From: Meconema thalassinum
Lineage: Eukaryota; Arthropoda; Insecta; Orthoptera; Tettigoniidae
DNA length: 64,000 nucleotides
Direction: 5' to 3'
NCBI GenBank assembly: GCA_946902985.2
Contig: OX336388.2
Span: 290,944,526-291,008,525 of the forward strand
The notes under the pieces are model-generated. The model was not told where the DNA came from, made no database searches, and saw only the letters and a list, made by a program, of their open reading frames with translations. Position 1 is the stretch's first letter, and each line of letters begins with the position of its first letter. Made by a program: the position numbers and the translations under genes. Below, in pieces: positions 44,785-56,747 of this stretch.

Positions 44785-45682
44785 ATTTTGTAAAACGAAT
44801 TTTGTATAATGTAGAGTATCCCTAACCTTCATTGAAGCCTACAGGCATCTGTTCCTTGTGGAATTTTTGAATTTAATTGGATTTGCAAACTCTGATGGGA
44901 TACAAACTGTATTGTTGGGAAGTTCCCATTGTAATGATAAAGTGTAAAAGTGTACCTAATTTTGATGTTTCATAGGAGATGCTAATATGTAAGTTGGGCT
45001 CGGTGGGAGACCTAACTCATGGTAACCTTGTATTCCTGTTCCCTTTGGGAATTTTAGTGGTCATTCCTCTACCGTAGTTCCTTCGAAATGTATAGTCATC
45101 TATCTCATGTAATCTTGTAATGTACTTCGAATCTGTAAAAAGGTAAACTTGTTAATAAAATTTTGTAAGCACGGATCTAGGGCTTGGTCAAAAAATTTCT
45201 TCATTTAAATTCAACTTTGTTTCTCTTTTGTTAAAATGCAGTAAGATTTAATACCTCTGTAAACCTTTTTTTGAAATTAGATTAACTTCTATTTTTGTAA
45301 ATGGCTGCCCACGCGTCGAATCATATCTTGCACATTGCTTCCACCTACTGCGTCTAAAACGACCTACATTGGACTTGTTGAAAATGTATCTAACGTGTCT
45401 CGGACTCTGAAAGCACTGCTGGTGCTGGTGTACTACGTTTCTGAAGATTTTCGGACACAGTGATGCTGTTGACTAAGTGGTTTGCGAGGTGATCAATTAT
45501 CCCATCACTGATAATCTGACCCTGCATTCTTCCTAACCAAAACGATGCGGTTTCATCCATCAATTGGAGTTAACTGGTGACCATTATCTTCGGGAAGCAT
45601 CTCTGGTGAATCGACAAGTTAAGGAGGACCGTCTATGCCTTGGCATATTCGTGAACGGTGTTCACGCTTAAGGGAGGGAGAC
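44785..45682 (+). other. retrotransposon 3' untranslated region with polypurine tract
   Basis: About 0.9 kb without an env-like frame. It ends in AAGGGAGGGAGAC (45,670-45,682), the polypurine tract that primes plus-strand synthesis, directly before the LTR. GTTAATAAAATTTTG at about 45,151 could act as a polyadenylation signal. Confidence 0.8.
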
Positions 45683-47630
45683 TGATACGTGCAAGGGCAC
45701 TTCTCTACCATTTCAAACATATATTTAATCAGGGACGCTGTTGTTGAAGTTTTGAATCGTCCGCTTGGTCGCTCAGTACTGCCTGTCACCACAAGATGGT
45801 AGCTGCAGTCGGACTTTGCAAAGATACAAATAGTTCCTGTTTCTCCCCAATAGGTGGTGCGGGCTTCGCCTTATACGCATGACTTAATTGAAAGACAATC
45901 ATATTCTTCGTCGTAAAACAAAAGCCGGTGTATTCATGATACCGCCAATTTATGAACTTATTTATGACATTGTTGTTTTGATGTGTCGCTTCGTGATTGG
46001 ACAATATTATTTTTACATGAAGACAGTTCGATAAATGACGAGCGATTCTCCGCCATTTTTGTGGAGTCCATTTGCTGTCGAGTAAAAAACATCAAGCCGA
46101 CGACTGGTCGAAGAGTGTCTATCCGTTGCGCTGGGGGCATTGCCCCTAGCTTTTTCCAAATGTAAATACTCATTCAAGAAAAAGGAATTGCCTGTTTTCT
46201 TCAGGCTGTAAATTTTCATCGTTCCGCCGTGAAGAGGAAATGTGCAAGGATAATCGCAACTGGATGTGATCAAGTGCTTGTATCTACACGACGCATCGGC
46301 GTGTTAGCCATTTTTGTGAAGTACATGTAATAACGTAAAATTATATGTTAATTATTTTATTGTTATTGTGTCTCCACGGAGAAGGATGTAAGGTACGTTT
46401 TTTTTTTAAATTTAATTTATTTAATTATTTTATTTTGGGAGCTCCAAGTTTGGCCGTGTACGAATGTTGATCTTCTGTTGTGTTCTCGCTTGTAGGCCAA
46501 AAATGTCTTTTTCGTTTTAATAACGTTTCCTTATATATATTAAGTTTCTTATTTATTTTTTTGTTTACCTTCTGGAGACACATTTATTAATTTATTTCAC
46601 GTTTAAATTATTATTTATATTCCTTTGTCAATCTTGGGATTGACATTGTAATTTATTCATGATCCGGTGCATTTCTCGATTGTAATAGCATTTAGACCTA
46701 ATTATTTTCCGCCGTCATTTTCTTTACGCTAATGTTTAAATTTAATCTTATTAATTGTTTGCCGTAATTTTGATCTGGCATGTTTTTGGTGTGGCCATAG
46801 CTTTTGTTTACCGTGATGCATTGTGGTCTCGTTGTCAGTCCATTTGGCACGGGTCTCAAAAGCATACGTGTTTTCTGTTAGCTCAATAATTTTTTTTAAA
46901 TTGTAATCTTGTTGATGTTAATTTTGTGATTTCGGGTAAATGTCCTTGTGTGTTTCGCCGGCGAGCATATCATTTTTTTATTTGTTTTTATTTTCTATCC
47001 CATTTAATTTTTTTTAAGTGTAATTTAATTTCAATCCTTATTTTTTGGCGTGGCCTCAACATCTGCATGTCGGATCGTGATTGCATTACCTTGCAATTCA
47101 TCAAGCCCGTTCTGAGTATGTTATGCATGTAATATTTATTTTAACCTTTGGGCTGTTAAATTTTATATTATTTTAAATTAAGTCTTTCGTCTTCTTGGCT
47201 TTCCAAGCAAGCATGTTAGGCGCTATCTGGCCTTCTTGTAAAATATTGGTGGTTGATGCATGTTCTTTCTCTGGTGAAGTTCTTATTTAAATTTTCAATA
47301 TTAAACCTTTTATTCTTAATTATATATTTTTTTAAATCTTTGGTTGTGGCATTATTTCACCGACGGCAGTTCCGTTGGTTTTTGGGGGATGTTTGTACGG
47401 TAGCCTGTGTGTGTTGTCCTCTTATCCATCTTCCTTCCACTCCTTTGGAGCTCTTCTGTTGGGACATGTCATCTGGAGGTGATGTTGCTGCGGAAGTTAC
47501 CCGGACCCCTGAATACAGGTAAGTTGGCCCATCCACGTTTCCCGTACTCGTCCCATTCTGGTAAGCAAAGCGTTGGTTATCGAGAAGCCGACGTGCTGCT
47601 GGCCAGTGCCGTCCAATGTTAGGGGTAGCA
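45683..47630 (+). repeat. 3' long terminal repeat
   Basis: 1,948 bp, TGATACGTG...GGGGTAGCA, nearly identical to the 5' LTR (C to T, G to A and run-length differences only), followed by CTAG. Confidence 0.97.
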
Positions 47631-47634
47631 CTAG

Positions 47635-47693
47635 GACATGGAACCATGAATGGAACCGACTAGGAGGTCCTTCACTGCAAGAATATCAGCAAT
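47635..47693 (+). other. candidate first exon, right part, with GTAAGC donor
   Basis: Continues the sequence broken at 37,663: GACATGGAACCATGAATGGA and on to TATCAGCAAT, then the donor GTAAGC at 47,694. The frame entering from 37,623 stays open through it (TWNHEWNRLGGPSLQEYQQ) and leaves in phase 1. No downstream exon was identified. Confidence 0.3.
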
Positions 47694-48606
47694 GTAAGCT
47701 AATATTTACTTTGGTAGTCTTTGGTATTTGGAAATTTTCGTTTGGAGAGAAATATCAACACAAATATTTTCTCTTTGCATTTTGCAAAACAGCATTTTTC
47801 TTTGAGTGTTCCGAACACTAGTTCTTCTATTATAGGTCTACGGATAATGTCACGAATCGTTGGTTAAGATTATTTTGTGATTGCCATTGCGGTCATCAGC
47901 CGTAAGATCTTCGAGGTTAACTTATTTATGATTGGGAATTGGATGTTATTTTTCGTCCAACGATTTCGAGCTTTGTTATTTCAAGTAGTTTTAGTCCACA
48001 TTTCCAGTTTTGGAAGCTTAATAATAATCATATTTTTCTGAATAATAATAATAATGTCATGATATTTATTTTTCTGAATAATAATGGTACCGTAATGTTT
48101 TTAACAATTTTGAATATTCAGTTATAGGAATGTGGAACAGCTTAGTTAATTTTGCAATTTATTATCCAGTTTAAAATGGATTAATGCACACTCATGTCTA
48201 TCGGAAATATTGTTTATAAATGGATAATGTTAAACATTTTGGTAGTTGCGTGGGATAAATAGTGTCTTTACGACACGGAAGGCATTCGAAATATCGAAAG
48301 AAGCCTGTATAACGTAGGGTTTTCTTGAGTTTGTATAAATGAGGCATATTATAGAAAAGTCATTAGATGACGATGTTTGAAAAGGGGTAGACACGATTAA
48401 AATGTGTAGTCATGTGATGATCGAATTGCTACGATTTATTAGAGGAGCAGAGAAGCTCTTGATGGAACAAGCATATGGCTTGATATATAAAAGATATGTA
48501 TGTGGAAAATAAGTGTGCATTTAATCATTCAGTTGTGAACTGAGTTAATATGAATAATTATGTTATAATGTGTTGCGTCAGCCACAAGGATGGTTGGACA
48601 GCTTAT
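47694..48606. other. no recognised feature; intron-like A+T-rich DNA
   Basis: Contains an AATAATAAT-rich area near 48,015-48,085. No second exon with clear splice signals was found. Confidence 0.4.
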
Positions 48607-50118
48607 AACAAGTAGTTCCGTGAATAATTATACAGCCTATTTTCATATATCCTGCTCATGTTAATTGCCTCTATCAACATACAAAATTTCAGTTTAATTG
48701 CTGTAACAGATTCGTAGATATTGAGAACCGTCTAAATATTTCAGATAGTCGCCAGGTTGGATTTTTATTTTTGTACTATCACATTAAGATTATTGTGTAC
48801 GTGTGGTATTCAAACTTCAATTGCATGATTAGAACACAAGAAGTAAAAACGAGATTTTAAAATTACGCACAGCAGCCATCTTGTAATTATGCAAACAATT
48901 GAAATAAACTAGATGCCAGTGGATCAACATTTGTATAAGCATTTAACGCGCAACGTTTCACGGCACTCGGATAGTTAATTCGCGAGAAACGTCCATTTAA
49001 ATATTTATACTTCGCGTCGCCGCCATGTTGGATTTGTGCTCACCAGGTTACTGAAAGTCCTATAGGTGAACATATGTTCATAGTCTCTATGAACATAAAC
49101 ATTTTCAATTTGGTTGCTGTAAAAGATTCATAGATATTGAGAACCGTCTAAATATTTCGGAAGCTCGCCATTTAGGATTGTTATATGTATAGGCCATAGA
49201 GTTATGTACCATTCAAGGACAATTATTGCCTAGGTTCATTATTCAAAATTTCATTTCGATCGCATGATTACGACACAAGAAATAAAAACTTAATTGTAAA
49301 ATTTCGCACAGCCGCCATCTTGAGGTTATGTAAACAATTGAATGAAATTAGATGGCAGTGCATTACAATCTGCAAAATCATTTACTGCACCACATTTCAC
49401 TGCGCTCAGAGAGTTAAATCACGAGAAAAGTCTATTAAATTATTTCAAATTCGCTTGGTCGCCATGTTCGTTTTCTACTTTACAGGCTTATGAAATATAC
49501 ATAGGTAAACTTGTATCAGTACCCATTATCACCGTACAAAATTGCAGGGTGATATCTGTAATAGTTTCGGAGATATAGAATGTCAGTGAAATATTTCGCA
49601 CAGCCGCCATTTTGAGGTTATGTAAACAATTGAACTAAATTAGACTCCAGTGCATTCCAATGTGTATAAACAATTGCTGTACCAAGTTTCATTATGTTTG
49701 GATAGTTAAATCGCGAGAAAAGTCTATTTAAAAGTCTCAAATTCGCTTGGCCGCCATGTTGGTTTTGTAGTCACTAGGTTTTTGAAAGTCTCATAGGTGA
49801 ACTTCCAGTAGTGCCCTTTATCACCGTAAACAATTTCAGGGCGATATCGGAAATAGTTTCGGAGATATTGAATGCTAGTGAAATATTTCGCACATCCGCC
49901 ATGTTGGATTGGTGAGACGTAACAAAATTTGAAGGGCACGGTCGAGGTCGCCGGGAATAGCGCTATGAACTTACCGAGTTTTATTGAAATCGCTCCAGCC
50001 GTTTAGATTTTATTAGGGGGACACACACACACACCTCACACACACACACACACACGCACACACACACGGAAAAAAGGTGATCTCATAAGCCTATTTTTTT
50101 TAAATTGAAAATAGGCTA
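48607..50118 (-). mobile_element. family B repeat copy H4 with nine GCCA cores about 146 bp apart
   Basis: Same ends as H2. Cores start at 48,751, 48,875, 49,022, 49,167, 49,314, 49,461, 49,606, 49,753 and 49,898 (spacings 124, 147, 145, 147, 147, 145, 147, 145). Several match GCCGCCATYTTG exactly (49,311 and 49,603). An (AC)n tract lies at about 50,022-50,066, followed by the usual hairpin and AAATAGGCTA. It is uninterrupted and of full length. Confidence 0.77.
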
Positions 50119-50772
50119 ATAAAATATGTTGAGGTAAATAATTATGAATAAATAAACTGTAGAAGAAAAAAAAATATTATTATTATCCACGATCATCACA
50201 AATAATTTCAGTCGAATTCACGTGTCAAGTCAGATGTTACCTACTTAATTGTCAGTCCCGATAGTGCGACTCTGTTTGAACACACCCTAGATTTGCCGAT
50301 GCCTTGCCGTATGTCGAAATGAGTATAAGATTGGAAAATTAAGCGCACCGAAAGAATGAGTATGTGCAAAGATATTACAATTATTGTTTATTAATGAGAA
50401 ACCATTTATATATATTAGGAGATAATTCTATTTTGTATAAACAAGTTGAACGAGTTTCATAACTGGATAAAATGAATAATTAACTGGTCAATTCTTTTGT
50501 GGAAGTGAATAATTTTGAAGTTGAAGGAATAAATAAATGAACCAATGCAATGCGATAAATATGTTGTTATTGTTGTATGAGGAATAAATCGAGTAATATT
50601 TTCGAAAGATAGGAAATCGTGACGTAAATAATGAATTAATTAAGTGATTAGAATGTTGAAAGAATATTAAAAATATTTAGAATTTGTGGTCAAATGTGAC
50701 AAGTAATTAATTATTGAAAATACAGAGCACAAATTGTGCGTAGGGTTAATAAATGTGAATACATTAGTGTTT
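50119..50772. other. no recognised feature; very A+T-rich
   Basis: Between the family B end and the 3' end of the LINE relic. May contain the LINE's 3' untranslated region, since the LINE runs leftward. Confidence 0.45.
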
Positions 50773-52790
50773 TCACCTTCCACCTTCACAAAATTTCACA
50801 ATGGGAGGATCCCGGTTCTTACATGTGATTATGTGGTACCGACTACATTGTTTACCACATAATTTACAAGTACAGGATACGTCTATGTCATGAAAGTACT
50901 CGGTGACGCACAGTTTAAGGTGGTACCCATGTACCGCCATCGAGTTAACGAAGTGTCGTAGGTCTTGATTGGTGTCAGTCCATACCCTATTCGCCATGGC
51001 TTCCGTTATGTAAAGTTCGAGCCAGATTTCATCTCTCTTCTTCACTCTCTCATGCATTAGTCTTTCCCAGGCGTCCGTAGATGGTAGTCCTCTCTTCGTC
51101 CGTAGGTCCTCAATGAAGAAGTTCTCCTTGGCAAGTTCGTACACTAGTCTAGATTTTGCATATTTGATAATCCCAGGGTTGCTTTTAGGAAGCGCGACTT
51201 CACTGCCCCGAGCGTCCTCAAGTCCGCCAGGGTCAGGTTCTCCCAGATGATTTCTATCCCGTATGTGGCGATGGGCGCTATTTTCGCGTCAAATAATCTC
51301 ATAGCAGTTCCCAAAGAGAGCTTCGTGAGTGATTTAATGTCATATATGGCTTAAGTTGCTGCCGTTGCACGAGACTTGATGTGGACTCTGTAGGCTCTAG
51401 CTGTTGTTTGCAATGTCAATCCTAAGTATGTGAATGTATTTACTGTCTTGAGGGGATTCAATCCTAGGTATATCCTGTCTCCCGAGGCCTCTCTGCCACC
51501 TTTCCGAAACGTCATTTTTACTGTTTTCTCTGTGTTAGTTTTCATCTTGTTATCCTTTGCCCAAATGTCGAGATTTGTTATGGCTTTTTGCACTTCATGT
51601 ACGGAACTCGAACCAATGACCATATCGTCAGCGTATAGGTATATTTTAACATTTTCCGTTCCTAGCGTAGTTGCCGTCACCACATCGTACGTTGCAATGT
51701 TGAACAGTAGGGGGCTGAGTGGGTCTCCTTACACTACACCGTTGGTTTGTGTTATCAAATTCGAAGTTGCGACACGGTCATCAATTTGAATATAATTTGT
51801 GGTCAGAATGTTGCTTATTAGTGTCGTGAGCTTGTTGTTTTCGCCCATTATGGCTACCAGTTTCGCAATTATTAGCGACCTGCTTAACGAGTCAAAGGCT
51901 TTCGCGTAATCGACAAACACTACGTGAAATTTGCCACTAGGATGTCTCAGGGTTTCTTCAATGTCATTGAGTAGGTTGTTAATGGCGTGGAGAGTGCTTC
52001 GTCCTTTACGGAATCCAAACTGTTCCTCTGGGAGTTTATGGTCTACTGCTTCTGTGATCCTTTTAGCGAGGAGTTTTGTCAGTATCTTCATCATGTTCTT
52101 TTCGATAGCGATCCCTCTGTAGGAGTTTGGGTCTGATTGATCGCCTTTACCCTTGAACAGCACTTTAATAGTTGAGATTCTCCATGCTGTGGGAATGCTA
52201 CATTCATGTAGACAGAGGTTCATTAAGTCTGAGATTGCCGGAAGCAACATCTCTGTTGAGTCTTTCACGTGTTCGTTACAAATCCCGTCAGGTCCTATGG
52301 CCTTATTGTTTTTGAGTGACATGATAGCTTCTTCTACCTCCTCCGATGTGAACGGGTTGGTTTCATTTTGGTATGTTTCCATTTTAGTTGGTTCACGATT
52401 GCTGACATCTCCGTCTACATTTAATATGTTCCGGAAGTGTTTTTCCCATTCAGCCATTTCTATTTTTCCAAAGCCATGTGTTTTTCTATGGTTCAATGCT
52501 ACAAATGGGTCATTGATGGCTTCCTCTACTATTCTTATCGCCTCTCTTTCCAAATGTTCCTTACGTTTTACCGATAGTAGTCTTTTGTAATCCTTCTTTA
52601 TGATGCTGTATTGTAGTAATGCCTCCTGGTCCATAGTAAATTTTGCGACATGCATGGCCTCGATGACTCTTTTTCTCCTCAAATAGCATTCTTTGTCGAA
52701 CCAAATTCGCGATCTTCTTTCCGGCTTATACACAAGTGCTGATTTGATAGTTTTTCCAGGGATAGCACGGCTGCGTCTATGTCTTTTCTC
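50773..52790 (-). pseudogene. degraded LINE (non-LTR) reverse-transcriptase gene
   Basis: Minus-strand frame from about 52,790. Reverse-transcriptase blocks in order: NNKAIGPDGICNEHVK, ISTIKVLFKGKGD, DPNSYRGIAI, EEQFGFRKGRSTLHAI, HVVFVDYAKAFDSLSR, then GDPLSPLLFN and LYADDMVIGSS (YADD, near 51,640). After the thumb region, a C-terminal CTCKLCGKQCSRYHIITC zinc-binding motif lies at about 50,830-50,880. In-frame TAA codons stand at 51,729 (where the family has the Q of QGDPLSP) and 51,351. A frameshift near 51,165 links to the last frame (51,144-50,773). The upstream endonuclease part is not visible, so the copy is 5'-truncated and dead. The clade was not resolved by eye. Confidence 0.88.
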
Positions 52791-52879
52791 TTTATGTAAT
52801 TAAGGGAATGAAAATTTTGATTAAATCATGTGATCAAATACATCATGAGAAGATCACATTCTTTTGACGTGTAGAAGTC

Positions 52880-54910
52880 CTTGAACAAGTGTATCCAATG
52901 ACGATGCGAGGAATCTATACGAATCTAAAAATGGTATACCGATGCCATTCCGCCGTTTGAAAACGAAATGAAATTTTCATGATTTTGTGGAATTAAACTT
53001 AACTTTTGGTTTTCAAGGTTGGCAAATTCCTTAATAATTACATGTGCATCATATCGAGACATATTGTGTACGACACAAGAAATATAGCGTACTCTTTTAT
53101 ATGCCAAATTATATGCACTATGAGTCGCTCCTCTAAATTTGCCAGTGTACCGATTATGGTCTCATATAGGTGTGTCACAAGGTAATATTGGTTTTTACAA
53201 ATGTGACAAGTGGTTGCTGTTGCAAAGGCCACCTCGTTTGCATCCGACATTTGAAGCGGAATCCGATTTTCCAGGATATTGTACTCCCGATCTGCCAAGT
53301 CATCCAATTGGTTTAAAGACCAAGCAGCAGCATCTGCATTGCGATACGATTTGAAGTATGAAAGCCAAGGGTTGTAAGAACAAATCACATTTAGGGCCCA
53401 ACTAAACGGCACGTGTTACTGTACTTGTTGAGTGTACGGTCGTGACGGGTCTGGGTTACACGTGTCAATGGGTGCGGTTAAACATTCAACATCTGCATGT
53501 AATGTAAATGGAAGCGGATCTTGACGACACACATTCTGAAATTTTATACTGACTTTATTCTTTTCCGGAAACGTAATTTTTACAGCTAGTTGTGTGGCGC
53601 AATCAATAGTATGTGCTATCAACTTTTGACTGCTGGTGAAATATTGCAGACAGCGATCGCATATATGTAAACTATTTTTACTCTTTGTAAGTTGTGACCG
53701 AACTAGTCTGGAACGATCTTTGATGAAACAATAATGATCACACGATTCACCTTCGATGTACAGTAAATTAGAATGTCTCTCTTTTTTGTTTTTTTACATT
53801 CGGTGGACCTACAACTTTGTCATTTTCAACTCCATATATATTAATGGAGTTAAGTGGATTTTAGATTCAAAACAAGCAATGGCGTTGAGGTCCATTGTAA
53901 AATTCTATGTCTGTTAAATTTTGAGTGTAAACAGGATAAAATTTCCGCCTGATCAATATTTTATTGATAAAGATTTCTGGGTGGTCATTAATGGGACATG
54001 TTTCGTGGCCTAAATATTATTATTGGCCCCTTCATCAGCCGATTTGACAGAACGATACATGAATATATTGTTTGCGTTGTACTTAAAATTCCCTTAGAAT
54101 TGAATCTTGTATGGTGCACCATAAAGAACTCATATTAGGCGTAAATGTTTTAATCTTTCTTTATGGTGCACCATACAAGATTCAATTCTAAGGGAATTTT
54201 AAATACAACGCAAACAAAATATTCTTGTATCGTTCTGTCATATCGGCTCATGAAGGGGCCAATAATAATATTTAGTCCTCGAAACATGTCCCATTAATGA
54301 CCACCCAATGATTTTTATTAATAAAATTATTGATCAGGCGGAACTTTCATCCTGTTTAGACTAATTAGTTTACCAATACGGAACCAGAATGAACCTGTTA
54401 AGTTCTAAAATAAAAATTTAGAGTGATCATTAATTCCATAAATTTCTGTAAACATGATCATTTGCAGTACATATCCCCGCAGCAAGTGCCCAAACAAAAC
54501 AATACACGTCATTATTGTCTACGTTAATAACTGGTTTACGTTTTTTCAAATGCTCGGGTAAATCTACATGACCTGATCCACTGTTCATGGGATCGAATGT
54601 GCATATGTTAATTTTAAGGTAATTGATATCCTCCAGTGATTTGCCGCTTTCCAATTCTTGTAACTCGGCAAAGCGTGTCATTAGCTTATCAACAAAATTT
54701 TCATTATACCAAAATATGTATATTAACGGTGCGGTATAATTCACGCATTTGTGAGTGTAAATAGATTGTCAGTTTTGTTTCCACGCCTTTTTTAAATAAC
54801 AAAATCGCATGATAATTCAGCGTTGACCTTCATCGACACATGTTGCCTCAAACAGTCCTGTATTTTGTTTTTTAAATGTTGTAACAAGTGTTTAAATATT
54901 CATTTGGATC
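52880..54910 (-). pseudogene. degraded family B DNA polymerase of a Maverick/Polinton-like or related element
   Basis: Minus-strand pieces run in polymerase order. The N-terminal part is 54,744-54,430, with FVDKLMTRFAELQELESGKS and PVINVDNNDVYCFVWALAAG, the 'K..iNV.N.D..CF.WA..A' block typical of protein-primed PolB in insect elements. The exonuclease region is 53,622-53,416 (FQNVCRQDPLPFTLHADVEC, a likely Exo I D-x-E). Next is 53,412-53,200, with VPFSWALNVIC-like sequence and a CHICKN zinc-like motif. Then 53,107-52,925 holds VVHNMSRYDAHVIIKEF, the 'F.HNL.GYDAH.FI' exonuclease II block, and ISFSN. The palm domain with the polymerase Asp residues is missing, and stops and frameshifts are many. 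A foldback (53,931-54,355) interrupts it. No capsid or integrase gene was found, so assignment to an element class is inference. Confidence 0.7.
53931..54355. repeat. foldback: about 196-bp inverted arms, 32-bp loop
   Basis: ACAGGAT at 53,931 to ATAAAG at 54,126 is matched in reverse by CTTTAT (54,159) to ATCCTGT (54,355). Landmarks on both arms are TGATCAAT/ATTGATCA, GGGACATGTTTCG/CGAAACATGTCCC and TATGGTGCACCATA. Arms appear about 90% or more identical. It sits inside the polymerase relic, so it is either a foldback/MITE insertion or a local inverted duplication. No clear target duplication was seen. Confidence 0.9.
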
Positions 54911-55019
54911 TAAAATTTTAGCATCATTATTGAATTGAGTGCCACATATCTTGTTAAGAAAACAGATATCCACCTGTTGCCAACGCAGTACTGGTGCCGA
55001 CATGATGTCACTTAGTACT

Positions 55020-55564
55020 TACATTTACAACACCAAAAATAACTTAACGGTTTGCGGGGAGAGTGAGACAGGGTTTATTTTCCCTGCAAATTCCGTTTTT
55101 ACATAAACAAAATTAAATGTTATTTTCTTCTTCTGTAAATTCAACCACACATCTTTTATTTTCAACTCCTAAATACTTTATAAAGATTATCCCTTAGTTG
55201 AGGTCAAATACAGCTTCCTCATTGAGGTCCTTAAATCTTACTGGTAGAAAAACAGCAAAATCTTCTAGCTTGCAGATGATTCTATCACCAAATTTTGTTT
55301 TTACACGGTGTACAACAGACACCAAAATACGTCTCGTTCACCACTATGCCCTGTAGATGTTTTGTCTCCGGGCCGGTAGCTCTCCCTATAGAATTTTCGA
55401 TTGATATAGATGACATATTGTTTCTGAAAACCAATATTGTATATATATTGGTATGCTAGTATAACCAAAACAATTGCAGATATGTATACAAACACACACA
55501 CATAGGTTATCCAAAAAAATTTACACACACACAAATAAATTGTGCCACATAAAAATAATATCAC
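55020..55564 (-). pseudogene. small ORF remnants upstream of the polymerase relic
   Basis: Minus strand. 55,564-55,440 codes a strongly hydrophobic stretch (two likely membrane segments in MILFLCGTIYLCVCKFFWIT and VFVYISAIVLVILAYQYIYN), followed by a hydrophilic tail to 55,301. Overlapping it, 55,300-55,150 reads GDRIICKLEDFAVFLPVRFK, then a stop, then FIKYLGVENKRCVVEF. The 'LP.RF...L......Y.G......EF' layout recalls small ORFs that accompany PolB-type elements in insects, but I could not confirm a family. They may be other genes of the same decayed element. Confidence 0.35.
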
Positions 55565-55776
55565 TAGCCACTAATTATATCAACAACTACTTGCGTTCAC
55601 CAAAAGCAATATTAACCGATGACCTATGTGTTCACACTTTTAACTTGGCAATACATAGCAGTTAGCATTTTCAACCGTTACCGTGGAAGTCTGGTTTGTT
55701 TCCCGGTTCTGTCAAGAAAATTAATTCTGGTCTAAAGGTTGGAACGGGGTTCATTTAACCTTGTAAGACAAAACTG

Positions 55777-56260
55777 AGAAGAGACGTGTTTGATTTCCAC
55801 CTCCGTCATCCTTAAATTGGTTTTCCTCAATTTTCCTACTTCTACCCAAATCCTATCCCCAATTACAAATACCGACAACATAGTGACATAGGTTATAAAA
55901 CAAATTCTACACTCACCCAAGTATACAAGTCTACATGACCAGGGACTGATTGTCTAAATGTTTTTGGTTCCTTAACTAAAGACCACACCCGCTTTCCTCT
56001 TGTCACAGTCATCACACTGACACAGGTTATGAGAAGAGACGGGTTTGATTTCTACCTCATTTATCCTGAAAATGGTTTTCCACACTTTCCCCACTTCAAC
56101 CCTAATCCTATCATCAATTACAAATACACTCACCATAGTAACACAGGTTATCAGACAAATATTACACACACCCAAGTACACGGGGCTACATGGTCAGGAC
56201 CTGAATTCTAAATGTCCTTAACTAAAGGCCACACCCGTTACCTGCTTCAGTCACCGCAGT
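55777..56260. repeat. about 255-bp direct tandem duplication containing SINE S1 tail pieces
   Basis: AGAAGAGACGTGTTTGATTT at 55,777 recurs as AGAAGAGACGGGTTTGATTT at 56,032. Both are followed by a C+T-rich stretch (CAATTACAAATAC), an ACATAGGTTAT/ACACAGGTTAT word, ACACTCACCCAAGTA-like and CTACATG motifs, and AACTAAAG(A/G)CCACACCCG. The S1 tail signature (ACCCAAGTACACGGGGCTAC) is best kept in the second copy. Confidence 0.75.
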
Positions 56261-56329
56261 CAGCTATTGGCAACAAAAGGGAACCTAAGGGCGTTGTTTA
56301 CATTCTTAACTTATACAATTTAGCTTCAC

Positions 56330-56525
56330 ATAGGTGTAATTAGAAGAATGTTCTTTAACATGCGATAAATCTATGACATGGGACCGCCGGATTTACTTTC
56401 CCTCCAAACGAAGGCATACTGAGGGATTTTTAAAACTCTTAAAAAATCCAACAAATTCAGCCGGATTTGAACCCACAATCTTGGACACAGATGTTCAGCA
56501 TACTACGAACTACACCACCAAAACC
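56330..56525 (-). mobile_element. tRNA-derived SINE S1 fragment (head, reverse)
   Basis: Reverse strand: GTTTTGGTGGTGTAGTTCGT (A-box side), GTGGGTTCAAATCCGGCTGA (B-box), then CAGTATGCCTTCGTTTGGAG, matching the S1 head at 22,030-21,900. More decayed than the 21-kb copy. Confidence 0.65.
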
Positions 56526-56747
56526 GTCAAGTTACATACGTACAACATTAATTTGTATTTATTGTCAAGTCTTTACATTTTTAAATTTCTGCAATTACAA
56601 CTTTTTATACAACTCCTCTCATAATGTTTATGTCAGGAAGAACATCCAGCTGTAAAACACTGGTCCATTTACTTTGTTTGAATAATGAGAATTATAACAA
56701 ATGTTCATATATTAATTGCATTTACCGACACTCACTAAAGCGCAGCG

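Larger units (their letters stand above)
37660..47634 (+). mobile_element. complete Ty3/Gypsy-type LTR retrotransposon, very young
   Basis: Order: 4-bp target duplication CTAG, 5' LTR, primer-binding site, leader, gag, pol (PR-RT-RH-IN), 3' untranslated region, polypurine tract, 3' LTR, CTAG. The order RT before integrase, the 4-bp duplication and the D-D-35-E integrase fit Gypsy rather than Copia or BEL. No env frame follows pol. The two LTRs of about 1.95 kb differ by only about eight substitutions and a few homopolymer indels, so the insertion is recent. Gag carries a 1-base frameshift, and gag and pol are separated by one in-frame TGA. Confidence 0.97.

Noticed and set aside
44785..45682. 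Possible env gene of the Gypsy element
   Set aside because: No open frame of useful length between pol and the polypurine tract, so it is not an errantivirus-type element on this evidence.
52153..52590. 145-codon plus-strand frame
   Set aside because: Antisense shadow of the LINE reverse transcriptase on the minus strand.
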